A stretch of DNA of 9,082 bases from a bacterium ADurb.Bin374 (GCA_002068715.1 MWAR01000216.1:1-9082), one strand, 5' to 3'. Positions 1 through 6,662 are shown, numbered from the stretch's first letter. The notes: generated by a model not told the origin, from the letters alone. A program made the numbers and translations.

Positions 1-478
1 CCCGCGCGCGCTGGGCAACCGCTCGATTCTCGCCGACCCGAGCCGCTTCGACATCCGCACGAAGCTGAACGCGAAAGTGAAGGAACGGGAGAGCTTCCGG
101 CCGTTCGCCCCAAGCGTCCTTGTCGACGATGTGGCGCGACACCTGCGCGTGCCGACCGATCTCGACGCGGCGGAATACATGCTGCTTGCCCTTCCCGTGA
201 AGGAGCCGCGCGACATCCAACGGATACCCGCTGTCGTTCAGGAAAACGGCATCACGCGGGTCGCGACGTCCCGCGCCCATGTTGTGAGACCCGAGGTGAA
301 CCCGATCTATGCCAGGCTGCTGCAGGAAATGAAAAGTCTTTCAGGGATCGGCATGATTCTGAACACCTCGTTCAACATCAGCGAGCCGATCGTCTGCACG
401 CCGTCACACGCCGTCGACTGCTTCAAGCGCTCGAAAATGGACGCTTTGGCGATCGGATCGTATCTCGTCAAGCGGTGA
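1..478 (+). CDS. O-carbamoyltransferase, NodU/CmcH family (C-terminal fragment)
   Basis: Only the last 158 codons are in the window; the frame is open from base 2 and the true start lies off the left edge. Proteins of this family transfer a carbamoyl group from carbamoyl phosphate, through a carbamoyl-adenylate, to a hydroxyl of a sugar or antibiotic. What is visible fits the C-terminal Carbam_trans_C domain: PRALGNRSIL at the very start (the end of the family's GPRALGNRS motif), FRPFAPSVL about 30 residues on, and LNTSFNISEPIVC near residue 115, where most relatives have a Gly instead of the Ser before EPIV. A GTG at 77 is internal, not a start, because the conserved motif precedes it. The stop overlaps the next gene by four bases (GTGA), suggesting translational coupling. 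The substrate cannot be told from this fragment. Confidence 0.9.
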   Translation, partial: PRALGNRSILADPSRFDIRTKLNAKVKERESFRPFAPSVLVDDVARHLRVPTDLDAAEYMLLALPVKEPRDIQRIPAVVQENGITRVATSRAHVVRPEVNPIYARLLQEMKSLSGIGMILNTSFNISEPIVCTPSHAVDCFKRSKMDALAIGSYLVKR

Positions 479-1467
479 GCCGCCCCCCGGACCCCCGAAA
501 ACCCGCCTGGGTCGAGCGTGTCCCGACCCGGGTTTCCGGGAAACCGACCAACCGGCTGATCTTCATCTTCCGGGCGCCCGGTTGCGCCTACGCACGGCGG
601 CCCGAAGGCGGATGCACGATGTGCGGGTTCGGTTCGATGACCTTCGGCGCCGGGGCCTGGACGCCGGCCGACCTGATCGCCCAGGCCGAGTCGGTCCTGA
701 GCCTTCCGGGCGCGCTGAACGGTGTCGGCGAGGTCGATTTGTACAACTCGGGTTCGTTTTTCGCCGATGCGGAGATGCCGCCCGAAGTGCGCTCGCACGT
801 TCTCGGTATCCTGGGAAAGGCACGAGTCGCGCGAATTCTCGTCGAATCACGACCGGAGTTCATCACCGCCGAGCGAATCGACGTCTCGCGCCGGCTTCTT
901 CCGGACACCATTCTGGAAGTTGGGATTGGGCTCGAGAGTTCGAACGACAAGATCCGTGAAACATACATCAACAAAGGATTCGGCCTGCCGGAGTTCGAAC
1001 GCGCGGCGGGTGTCCTCGCCTCGGCCGGCGCAAGTCTCCTCGTGAACGTGCTTCTCAAGCCCATCGGCATTCTCGAGGATGCGGCAGCCGTCGCCGACGC
1101 AGTCAATACAGGTCGTTATATATTCGATCTTGCGAAACGACTGAGACTGCCGGCACGCGTGGCGCTCCAGCCCACGTTCATCGCACCCGGCACGCCTCTC
1201 GAACAGGAGTTCCTCGCCGGCCGTTACCGTCCCGCGTCTCTCTGGGCCGTCGTCGAGACGGTTCTCACACTTGCCCCGCTCGGAGAGACCGTCGTCGGGC
1301 TCAGCGACGAGGGGCTCGAGCCGAAACGCGTTCCAGGCGGCTGTGGCCGTTGCGACCAGGCGATTCGCGACGCCCTGCGGGAATTCAACCGTACTGGGGA
1401 TACAGCGGCTTTGCGGGCTATTTCCTGCACCTGCCGTTCCGGCGCCGGGATTCAGCCGAACAACTGA
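475..1467 (+). CDS. Radical SAM protein, RaSEA-like (archaeosine-type) family
   Basis: This 330-residue protein has a radical SAM cluster motif with unusual spacing: C37, then C47-T-M-C50 (CX9CXXC), inside GGCTMCGFG. That layout and the preceding hydrophobic strand (LIFIFRAPGC) resemble RaSEA, which in archaea works with ArcS to turn a preQ0-lysine adduct on tRNA G15 into archaeosine. A radical SAM barrel Glu motif (EVGIGLES, residues 148-155) follows. Near the C-terminus lie a CGRC pair (C290, C293) and a CTC pair (C318, C320), a possible metal site. The GTG start at 475 is taken because it forms a GTGA overlap with the stop of the carbamoyltransferase, and the protein length suits the family. 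The 3' end overlaps thpR by 16 bp on the opposite strand. A role in archaeosine synthesis is not expected in bacterial tRNA, so the substrate is open. Radical SAM membership is firm; the subfamily is probable. Confidence 0.85.
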   Translation: MSRPPDPRKPAWVERVPTRVSGKPTNRLIFIFRAPGCAYARRPEGGCTMCGFGSMTFGAGAWTPADLIAQAESVLSLPGALNGVGEVDLYNSGSFFADAEMPPEVRSHVLGILGKARVARILVESRPEFITAERIDVSRRLLPDTILEVGIGLESSNDKIRETYINKGFGLPEFERAAGVLASAGASLLVNVLLKPIGILEDAAAVADAVNTGRYIFDLAKRLRLPARVALQPTFIAPGTPLEQEFLAGRYRPASLWAVVETVLTLAPLGETVVGLSDEGLEPKRVPGGCGRCDQAIRDALREFNRTGDTAALRAISCTCRSGAGIQPNN

Positions 1468-1976
1468 AATTCTCTGACGACGATGTGGTTTGCGCCCCCG
1501 GAATCGAGCGTGCTCCGGACAAGCTCGAACCGGTCGACGCGCCAGCTCCGGTCGATTTTCAACGGCCGGCCGACTGCCCGGTGCGAGCGTGGTCGGGCAA
1601 TGGTCAGATGTGCCTTGAACGGCTTCGGATCGGCCCATCGAGCAACCCCCGGTTTCAGCGCATCGGCCAACTGCATCAGTTCCGGAGACTCCACATGGAT
1701 GAACCAGACACGCGGACTGCTGTCGTTCGGAAACCCGCCCGCATCGCCAAGCTTGACGGAAAAGGGTGCCATGCGTGGGGTCACGCGATCGCCGGCAGCG
1801 ATGACCTCGGCAAGGTCTTCTTCCGGCACCTCGCCCATGAACGCAAGGGTGATATGCAGCTGCGCCTCGGTCGACGGCCGCCAGTCGCCCCCCAGGGAAT
1901 CGGCCGCCTTGCGCAGTTCGTATCGCACATCATCCGGCACCGGGATCGAATAAAACAGTCTCATCGTTTTCGCCAT
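1452..1976 (-). CDS. thpR: RNA 2',3'-cyclic phosphodiesterase (2'-5' RNA ligase family)
   Basis: The 174-residue product is full length for ThpR/LigT. Members hydrolyse RNA 2',3'-cyclic phosphate ends to 2'-phosphates and can join certain tRNA halves through 2'-5' bonds in vitro. Both catalytic HxTx motifs are present: HITL at residues 41-44 and HLTI at 123-126, with FMGEV after the first and the KPFKAH lead-in before the second, as in the family. The ATG at 1976 is chosen because a GAGAGGGGG stretch lies about five bases upstream; an internal ATG at codon 5 is possible. The gene lies downstream of cinA on the same strand, a pairing found in many bacteria, but 272 bp separate them, so it may have its own promoter. 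Its last 16 bp overlap the end of the convergent radical SAM gene. Confidence 0.93.
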   Translation of the reverse strand: MAKTMRLFYSIPVPDDVRYELRKAADSLGGDWRPSTEAQLHITLAFMGEVPEEDLAEVIAAGDRVTPRMAPFSVKLGDAGGFPNDSSPRVWFIHVESPELMQLADALKPGVARWADPKPFKAHLTIARPRSHRAVGRPLKIDRSWRVDRFELVRSTLDSGGANHIVVREFQLFG

Positions 1977-1997
1977 GCACGCCCCCTCTCTTCACGA

Positions 1998-2021
1998 TGG
2001 TATGTTTTTTTCTGCATACCA
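1998..2021. promoter_or_regulatory. 7-bp inverted repeat just upstream of thpR
   Basis: TGGTATG at 1998-2004 and CATACCA at 2015-2021 are perfect complements around a 10-base T-rich centre. The element ends 21 bases before the thpR start. It could be an operator or a hairpin in the thpR leader. The symmetry is seen directly; a role is inference. Confidence 0.3.
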
Positions 2022-2040
2022 GAAGTCAATTTTTCGTTCC

Positions 2041-2105
2041 CGTTCGTGCTGAGTCTGTCGAAGCACGAAAGACTCTCGCCCCCTTCGACAGGTTCAGGGC
2101 AAACG
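2041..2105. repeat. Dispersed palindromic (REP-like) repeat, TTCGTGCTGAG...CTTCGACAGG type
   Basis: Two imperfect inverted arms, 2041-2063 and 2083-2105, match at 18 of 23 positions when one is reverse-complemented; 19 bases separate them. The left arm also starts a perfect 8-bp stem, TTCGTGCT (2043-2050) with AGCACGAA (2062-2069). The right arm contains CCCTTCGACAGGTTCAGGG, itself a small hairpin. From memory this is a common intergenic repeat of many bacterial genomes, known for the spurious peptide FVLSLSKH when translated. It sits between cinA and thpR and fills a good part of the 272-bp gap 1977-2248. I see no gene in that gap; the remaining bases are more AT-rich than the flanking coding DNA. 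Confidence 0.8.
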
Positions 2106-2248
2106 AGCGGTTTTCATTCTCCAAAACCCAACAGCACGGTTCTATTTATTCTTCTATTTTATCAGATATCGGTCCTCTGCGTGGCCGGCTGGCTTGGCAG
2201 CATCTTCGATACGGTTTTTTTGGGGATCTTGCGACCCGGCACCGTGAA

Positions 2249-3490
2249 TCAAGGTTCGCTGTCGCCGCGGAGAATCCGCAGAAGCAGACCGAGAGCGCCG
2301 TTGGCGGTTCGTTCCTTGACCTGGCGGCGCTCGCCGGGCCACCCGAGACGCATGGACCGGGTCCCGGCGGGTCCGGTGACGGCAACGAACGCAAGCCCCA
2401 CGGGCTTCCCTTCCGCTTCCCCAGGGCCCGCCACGCCGGTCGTCGCGACGCTCCAGTCGGTACCGCACCGCTGGCGTATCGCTTCGGCCATGGCGCGGGC
2501 AATTTCTTCGGCCACGCAGCCGTGGACATCGAGCAACTCCGCGGAAACGCCGTTCATTTCCTTTGCGGCCCTGGTATAGGCGACAACTGCGGTTTTCAGC
2601 CACTCGCTGGCTCCTGGAGTATCGGTCAGCATGTCGGCAACGAGGCCGCCAGTCACGGATTCGATCACGGAAAGGGTTTTCCCGGCTGAAGCTAGCATGC
2701 TTCCGATGGCGCCCGCGAGCGTATCCTCGTCTCTGCCATAGACGAACCTTCCGATGCGGCGTTCGACTTCGGCAAGAACTGGCCTGGCAAGGGCTCGCGC
2801 CTCCTCCATGCCGGCGGCGCCGGCGGCGACCCGCACATCGACACCGTGGCGGCGCGCGTAGGTTGCGACGCTCGGGTTTGCGCAGGTAGTGAACTCGGCA
2901 AGCATCTCGGCGACGTTTCCCTCGCCGATGCCGATCGTATGCAGGGTCGTATCCCAGAGAATCGACGAGCCTTTCGGAAGATCGGGTTTCACCCGCTCGT
3001 TCCACATGCGCTTCATCTCATGCGGTGGCCCCGGCATCGCCACGATCGTGCGGCCGTCACGTTCGATCCACCACCCCGGAGCCGTTCCGATCGGATTCTC
3101 GAGCGATCGCCCTCCGGGAATCATCCAGGCCTGCTTTCGGTTTCCCGGAGGCATCGGCCGGCCACGTGACGCGAACATCGTCTCCAGCTGTCGAAGAAGC
3201 TCCGGATGCTCGTGCGGAACCGCGCCGCAGACATCCGCGATCGCTTCACGCGTCAGATCGTCGTCGGTCGGTCCCAGTCCGCCGCTGACCACGACGAGAT
3301 CCGCCCGGCCGAATGCCCGGCCGATCGTTTCGGCAAGCCTGACGCGGTTATCGCCGACCGTCGTTTTATAGTAAACGTAATACCCAAGCCGCCGGAGTTC
3401 GCCCGCTATCCAGGCGGCGTTCGTGTCGACGAGCTCGCCCAGCAGAAGTTCCGTCCCAACGCTAACGATCTCAGCCGTCCGATTGTTCAT
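2249..3490 (-). CDS. cinA: CinA: MoCF-like domain plus nicotinamide-nucleotide amidase domain
   Basis: The 413-residue protein has the full two-domain CinA layout. The N-terminal MoCF/COG1058 domain (about 1-170) starts with AEIVSVGTELLLGE and carries SGGLGPTDDD (69-78) and MPGPPHEM (152-159); this domain is tied to ADP-ribose or NAD-related pyrophosphatase activity in the family. The C-terminal PncC domain (about 255-408) deamidates NMN in NAD salvage: the nucleophile Ser is S278 in ESVTGG, and Y305 and K310 stand where active-site Tyr and Lys usually are. ESVTGG replaces the usual ESCTGG, and GVAGPGEAEGKPVG is a slightly altered version of the usual TGIAGP loop. The ATG at 3490 has a weak GGTGA ribosome site. 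thpR follows on the same strand; phoU lies upstream, 93 bases away, with an AT-rich promoter-like stretch between. Confidence 0.95.
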   Translation of the reverse strand: MNNRTAEIVSVGTELLLGELVDTNAAWIAGELRRLGYYVYYKTTVGDNRVRLAETIGRAFGRADLVVVSGGLGPTDDDLTREAIADVCGAVPHEHPELLRQLETMFASRGRPMPPGNRKQAWMIPGGRSLENPIGTAPGWWIERDGRTIVAMPGPPHEMKRMWNERVKPDLPKGSSILWDTTLHTIGIGEGNVAEMLAEFTTCANPSVATYARRHGVDVRVAAGAAGMEEARALARPVLAEVERRIGRFVYGRDEDTLAGAIGSMLASAGKTLSVIESVTGGLVADMLTDTPGASEWLKTAVVAYTRAAKEMNGVSAELLDVHGCVAEEIARAMAEAIRQRCGTDWSVATTGVAGPGEAEGKPVGLAFVAVTGPAGTRSMRLGWPGERRQVKERTANGALGLLLRILRGDSEP

Positions 3491-3506
3491 GGTTTCACCG
3501 ATATAT

Positions 3507-3512
3507 ATTATA
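3507..3512 (-). promoter_or_regulatory. Candidate -10 box of a cinA promoter
   Basis: Read on the minus strand, TATAAT lies inside an AT-only run between phoU and cinA, standing out sharply in GC-rich surroundings. A start site about seven bases on would leave a leader of roughly 15 bases with the weak GGTGA site before the cinA ATG. No good -35 box is visible at 16-18 bp (CTGCTG at best), so this is a moderate guess. Confidence 0.4.
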
Positions 3513-3577
3513 TTTTATTTATCATGTTCCAGCAGGGGCAGGTCCGAGACCCGTCCCGACATCCGCATCGGGTGGGT

Positions 3578-3594
3578 TCGCGTTCAGAACGCGA
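3578..3594 (-). terminator. 7-bp hairpin at the phoU stop, possible transcript-end structure
   Basis: On the minus strand TCGCGTT, loop CTG, AACGCGA forms a perfect 7-bp stem that overlaps the phoU stop codon, at the end of the pst operon. No T run follows, so it is not a classic intrinsic terminator; it may protect the 3' end of the mRNA or be chance. Confidence 0.25.
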
Positions 3595-4252
3595 GGCCGT
3601 GGTGGCGGACGTCCTGACCCTTCTGCATGAAGATGGCGATCTCGGCGAGGTTCGTCGCGTGATCGGCGATGCGTTCGAGACTGCGCCCCATCGAAAGAAA
3701 ATCGAGCAGGCTATCGATATGGTCAGGCTCGGACCGAAGCCGCTCCCTGATCTGTTCGAATAGCGCCTGGAACGCGTCGTCGATTGCGTCGTCGGCGGTG
3801 AAAATAGACTCGGCGAGTTCCTCGGTCGGCTCGAACAGGGCCGTCAGCCCATCCTTGAACAGGCTCTGGACCATGACGCCCAGCTCGACGAGGGTCGGCG
3901 GATCGACGTGCCAGGGGTTCTTCCCGAGCGACATCGACCGTCGACACATAGTGCACACCTCGTCGCCGACCCTCTCGAGATCGGCGGCGGCCTTGATGGC
4001 GCCGATAAGGGCCCGAAGATCGCCCGCGGTGGGTTGGTAGAGGGCCATCACCTTCCAGGCGAGGTCATCGATCCGCATTTGCAGACGATTCACTTCGACC
4101 TCTTCGTCGAATATAACATCATATACATCTGAGCTGCCGTTTCCGACGTTTTTCAGGCCGTGTTCGAGCATGCCGAGCACGCGGCGCGCCATCTCGTGCA
4201 GCATGCCGCGCAGTTCGGTCATTTCCATGTCCATGTGGCGTTTGATGATCAC
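3584..4252 (-). CDS. phoU: PhoU phosphate-signalling regulator
   Basis: The 222-residue protein has the usual length and the two PhoU helical repeats, each with its metal-binding acidic motif: DLERVGDE at 91-98 and SLERIADHATNLAE at 191-204. The C-terminal GQDVRHH also fits PhoU. PhoU sits at the inner membrane side of the Pst transporter and, in known systems, conveys phosphate sufficiency to a PhoR-type sensor and restrains uptake. No phoR or phoB is in the window, so the partner sensor must be elsewhere. The GTG start at 4252 is backed by GGAGG seven bases upstream; internal ATGs at codons 7 and 9 lack this. It is the last gene of the operon, 30 bases after pstB-2. The region after the second motif is intact to the stop. 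Confidence 0.95.
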   Translation of the reverse strand: MIIKRHMDMEMTELRGMLHEMARRVLGMLEHGLKNVGNGSSDVYDVIFDEEVEVNRLQMRIDDLAWKVMALYQPTAGDLRALIGAIKAAADLERVGDEVCTMCRRSMSLGKNPWHVDPPTLVELGVMVQSLFKDGLTALFEPTEELAESIFTADDAIDDAFQALFEQIRERLRSEPDHIDSLLDFLSMGRSLERIADHATNLAEIAIFMQKGQDVRHHGLAF

Positions 4253-4282
4253 GCGAAATCCTCCACGGCCGGCGCCGGGCGC

Positions 4283-5038
4283 TCAGCCGAATTTTCCGGA
4301 AATATAGTCTTCGGTACGTCTGTCGCGGGGCTGCCGGAAGATCGTCGCTGTGGCGTCGAACTCGATCAATTCCCCGAGCAGCATGTAGCCAGTGTGGTCC
4401 GAGATCCGGGCCGCCTGCTGCATCGAATGCGTCACGATGATGATCGTGTATTCCCGCTTCAGCTGCACGATCAGCTCCTCGATGTGCTGCGTCGCGACCG
4501 GATCGAGCGAGGAACAGGGTTCGTCCATCAACAGGATACGGGGCCGGATCACGACAGCGCGGGCAATACAGAGACGCTGCTGAAAATCGGCCGAGAGGCC
4601 GATGGCCGGCGCGTCGAGGCGATCCTTCAGGTCGTTCCAGAGACCGACGGCCGTCAGACTCTCCTCGACCGCCTTCTCCAGCGCCGCACGGTCATGGACC
4701 CCGGCGAGGCGCAGGCCGAACGCCAGATTTTCGAAAATAGACATCGGAAAGGGGTTCGGATGCTGGAACACCATCCCGACGTCGCGTCGAAGTCCCGTCA
4801 CGTCGCAATGCGGTTCCGCAAGTTCACGTTCGAGAACCCGAAGCGAGCCGGCGAGACGCGAACCCGGAACCTGGTCGCACATCCGGTTGAACACCCGGAG
4901 AAGAGTCGATTTGCCGCAACCGGACGGCCCGATGAGCGCCGTCACGCGTTTCTCTTCTATATCGAACGATACATTTTTCAGGGCATGGAACGTTCCATAC
5001 CAGAAGTCGAGCCCGCGGGCCGTGACGACACTCTGCAT
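4283..5038 (-). CDS. pstB: Phosphate ABC transporter ATPase PstB-2 (variant LSADF signature)
   Basis: This 251-residue cytoplasmic ATPase energises phosphate import through PstC/PstA. Walker A (GPSGCGKST, 37-45), Q-loop Gln (Q92 in VFQHPNPFPMS), Walker B with catalytic Glu (ILLMDE, 168-173), D-loop (SSLD) and switch His (H204 in VTHSMQQAAR) are all canonical for PstB. The exception is the ABC signature: residues 148-152 read LSADF where LSGGQ is expected, although the following QQRLCIARA is textbook PstB, so a frameshift is ruled out. The ATG at 5038 is preferred over in-frame upstream codons because GGGGAGG stands eight bases before it, it shares one base with the stop of pstB-1, and homology begins here. 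An open frame reaches further upstream but only through pstB-1 in another frame. It probably pairs with PstB-1. Confidence 0.94.
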   Translation of the reverse strand: MQSVVTARGLDFWYGTFHALKNVSFDIEEKRVTALIGPSGCGKSTLLRVFNRMCDQVPGSRLAGSLRVLERELAEPHCDVTGLRRDVGMVFQHPNPFPMSIFENLAFGLRLAGVHDRAALEKAVEESLTAVGLWNDLKDRLDAPAIGLSADFQQRLCIARAVVIRPRILLMDEPCSSLDPVATQHIEELIVQLKREYTIIIVTHSMQQAARISDHTGYMLLGELIEFDATATIFRQPRDRRTEDYISGKFG

Positions 5039-5823
5039 CAGCCGAACCTCCCCGAGAGGTAGTCGTCGGTGCGCCTGTCGACCGGGCTTCGGAACAAGCG
5101 CGCCGTCGGGCCGATCTCGACGAGCCGCGACATGAGGAAGAAGGCGGTCACATCCGCGACGCGGGCGGCCTGCTTGGTGTTGTTGGTCACGAGCACGCAG
5201 GTCGTGCGTGATTTCAGTTCCGTCAGCGCCTGCTCGATTGCGGCGGTCGAGATCGGGTCGAGTGCCGAGCAGGGCTCGTCGAGAAGAAGCAGTTTCGGCT
5301 TCAGGGCCAGAGAGCGAGCGATCGAGAGACGCTGCTTCTGCCCGCCCGAGAGCCGGTTCGCGTTCAGCGCGAGACGGTCCTTCACTTCGTCCCACAGGAA
5401 AGCCGCCCGCAGGGTCTCCTCGACGATGGCTTCGAGATCGCCCTTCGTGTTGATGCCGGCGAGGCGCGGTCCGAAGGTGATGTTCTCGGCGATCGACATG
5501 TCGAGGGCACGGGGCTTGTCGAAAGCGAACGCAACCTGGCGCCGCAGGCGGAACGGATCGCAGGCTGGGCTGTAGACGTCGAAGCCGTTCACCAGGATTC
5601 TCCCCGACATCGTTCCATCGTGCGTCATTTCCTGAAGCCGGTTCACGAGTCTGAGGAACGTCGATTTGCCCGAGCGGCCGGGGCCGATGATGGCGAGCAC
5701 CGTTCCCGCCTCGACTTCGAGGGAGATATCCGTCAGCGCGGGCTCCGCCGGTTTTCCAGGAGGCGGTGCGTAGACATAGGAAACCTGTTCGGCCTTCAGC
5801 ATGATGGACCGGTCGGTCGTCAT
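5038..5823 (-). CDS. pstB: Phosphate ABC transporter ATPase PstB-1 (lacks Q-loop Gln and switch His)
   Basis: The 261-residue protein is a second PstB-like nucleotide-binding subunit. The signature LSGGQKQRLSIAR (158-170) and Walker B with Glu (LLLLDE, 178-183) are canonical. Walker A is GPGRSGKST (47-55), keeping GKST but with Arg in place of the usual fourth-position Gly. The Q-loop reads AFAFDKPRALDMS, with Asp102 where Gln is expected and RAL replacing the usual NPFP. The switch histidine is Asn214 (LVTNNTKQAARVAD); a single base change would turn a His codon into this AAC. The rest, including the C-terminal DDYLSGRFG, is close to PstB. Start: ATG 5823, overlapping the pstA stop as ATGA, with GGAG six bases upstream. 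The protein alone would be expected to hydrolyse ATP poorly; paired with PstB-2 it could form one good site. Confidence 0.93.
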   Translation of the reverse strand: MTTDRSIMLKAEQVSYVYAPPPGKPAEPALTDISLEVEAGTVLAIIGPGRSGKSTFLRLVNRLQEMTHDGTMSGRILVNGFDVYSPACDPFRLRRQVAFAFDKPRALDMSIAENITFGPRLAGINTKGDLEAIVEETLRAAFLWDEVKDRLALNANRLSGGQKQRLSIARSLALKPKLLLLDEPCSALDPISTAAIEQALTELKSRTTCVLVTNNTKQAARVADVTAFFLMSRLVEIGPTARLFRSPVDRRTDDYLSGRFG

Positions 5824-6662
5824 GACGAACTCCGTTTCGCCAGGAACCAGGCCGAGCCGACGTTCACGAGCAGGATGAGACCTACCAGCACCAGGGCCGT
5901 CGTATAGGCCATCTCCATCGAGATGCCCTCGCGGGCGAGGATGTAAAAATGAACGGCCATCGGCCGGCCGGGATCGAGCAGAGAGGTTGGCATTTCAAGG
6001 GAGATGCCGGTCGTGAAGATGACGCAGGCGGTCTCGCCGAGGGCCCTTCCGAGAGCCAGGATGACGCCGGTCATGATTCCTGGCCGCGCCTGGGGAAGCA
6101 CGATGTGCCAGACGACCTGCGACTTCGTCGCCCCGAGCGAGTAGCCGACGTCGCGCAGCCCCGCCGGAACCGACTTGATCGCCTCTTCCGCGGTCCGGAT
6201 GATCGTCGGCAGGACCATGCACGCCAGCGTGAGGGCGCCGGCGAGCATCGACCAGCCCATGCCGAGCGTGATGACGAACAGGATGAAGCCGAACAGGCCG
6301 AAAATGATCGACGGAATGCCCGCCAGACACTCGGCACCGAAACGGATGACCGTCGTCAGTTTCCCTTCCGCCGTATACTCGGTCAGGTAGACGGCCGTGC
6401 AGACACCGAGAGGGACGGAGATCGCGAGGGAAAGCCCGCCGAGCAGGACGGTCGAAACCAGCACCGGCAGAATGCCGCCGGCACGGCCGAGATCCTCGGG
6501 CTGCTGCAGGAAGAAACCCGAGGAAAGCCTCGGCCAGCCGTTCCAGACGAGGTAGCCGACGATCGCCGCGAGGAGCAGGCCGACGGCCCCGGTCACGAGA
6601 TAACTGAGGCCTATGCCGGCCCGGTTCGCGAACTCGTTTCGGCGGCGGACATCCTGATCCAT
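5820..6662 (-). CDS. pstA: Phosphate ABC transporter permease PstA
   Basis: This inner-membrane permease (280 residues from the chosen start) has about six membrane spans, the first near residues 18-40. The coupling-helix (EAA-type) loop is SLGATKSQVVWHIVLPQA (175-192), and the conserved charged GRALGET motif of Pst permeases is at 205-211. FGLFGFILF and the GIPSIIFG stretch around 115-130 are typical. Two ATGs compete: 6668 touches the GGAGGAGG site directly, while 6662 lies six bases after it, so 6662 is preferred and the longer form would add only two residues. It starts 15 bases after pstC ends, and its stop overlaps the pstB-1 start by four bases (ATGA). The loop after GRALGET (MPTSLLDPGRP) faces the binding protein side in the family. 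No oddity seen. Confidence 0.94.
   Translation of the reverse strand: MDQDVRRRNEFANRAGIGLSYLVTGAVGLLLAAIVGYLVWNGWPRLSSGFFLQQPEDLGRAGGILPVLVSTVLLGGLSLAISVPLGVCTAVYLTEYTAEGKLTTVIRFGAECLAGIPSIIFGLFGFILFVITLGMGWSMLAGALTLACMVLPTIIRTAEEAIKSVPAGLRDVGYSLGATKSQVVWHIVLPQARPGIMTGVILALGRALGETACVIFTTGISLEMPTSLLDPGRPMAVHFYILAREGISMEMAYTTALVLVGLILLVNVGSAWFLAKRSSS

Noticed and set aside
2109..2128. GGTTTT/AAAACC inverted repeat as a cinA terminator
   Set aside because: The stem is AT-rich and weak and has no T run after it on the minus strand.
1350..2689. Long plus-strand open frames across thpR, the repeat and the end of cinA
   Set aside because: They are antisense to thpR and cinA, which have clear family motifs; the predicted peptides include the repeat-derived FVLSLSKH and show no domain.
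2015..5007. Shared 13-mer CATACCAGAAGTC in the thpR leader (2015) and in pstB-2 (4996)
   Set aside because: One match of this length is about what chance gives in a 9-kb window, and the pstB-2 copy encodes a conserved stretch.
5039..5395. Upstream extension of the pstB-2 frame into pstB-1
   Set aside because: Homology to PstB begins at the ATG at 5038; the extension is Arg-rich, out of frame with pstB-1 and has no PstB motif.
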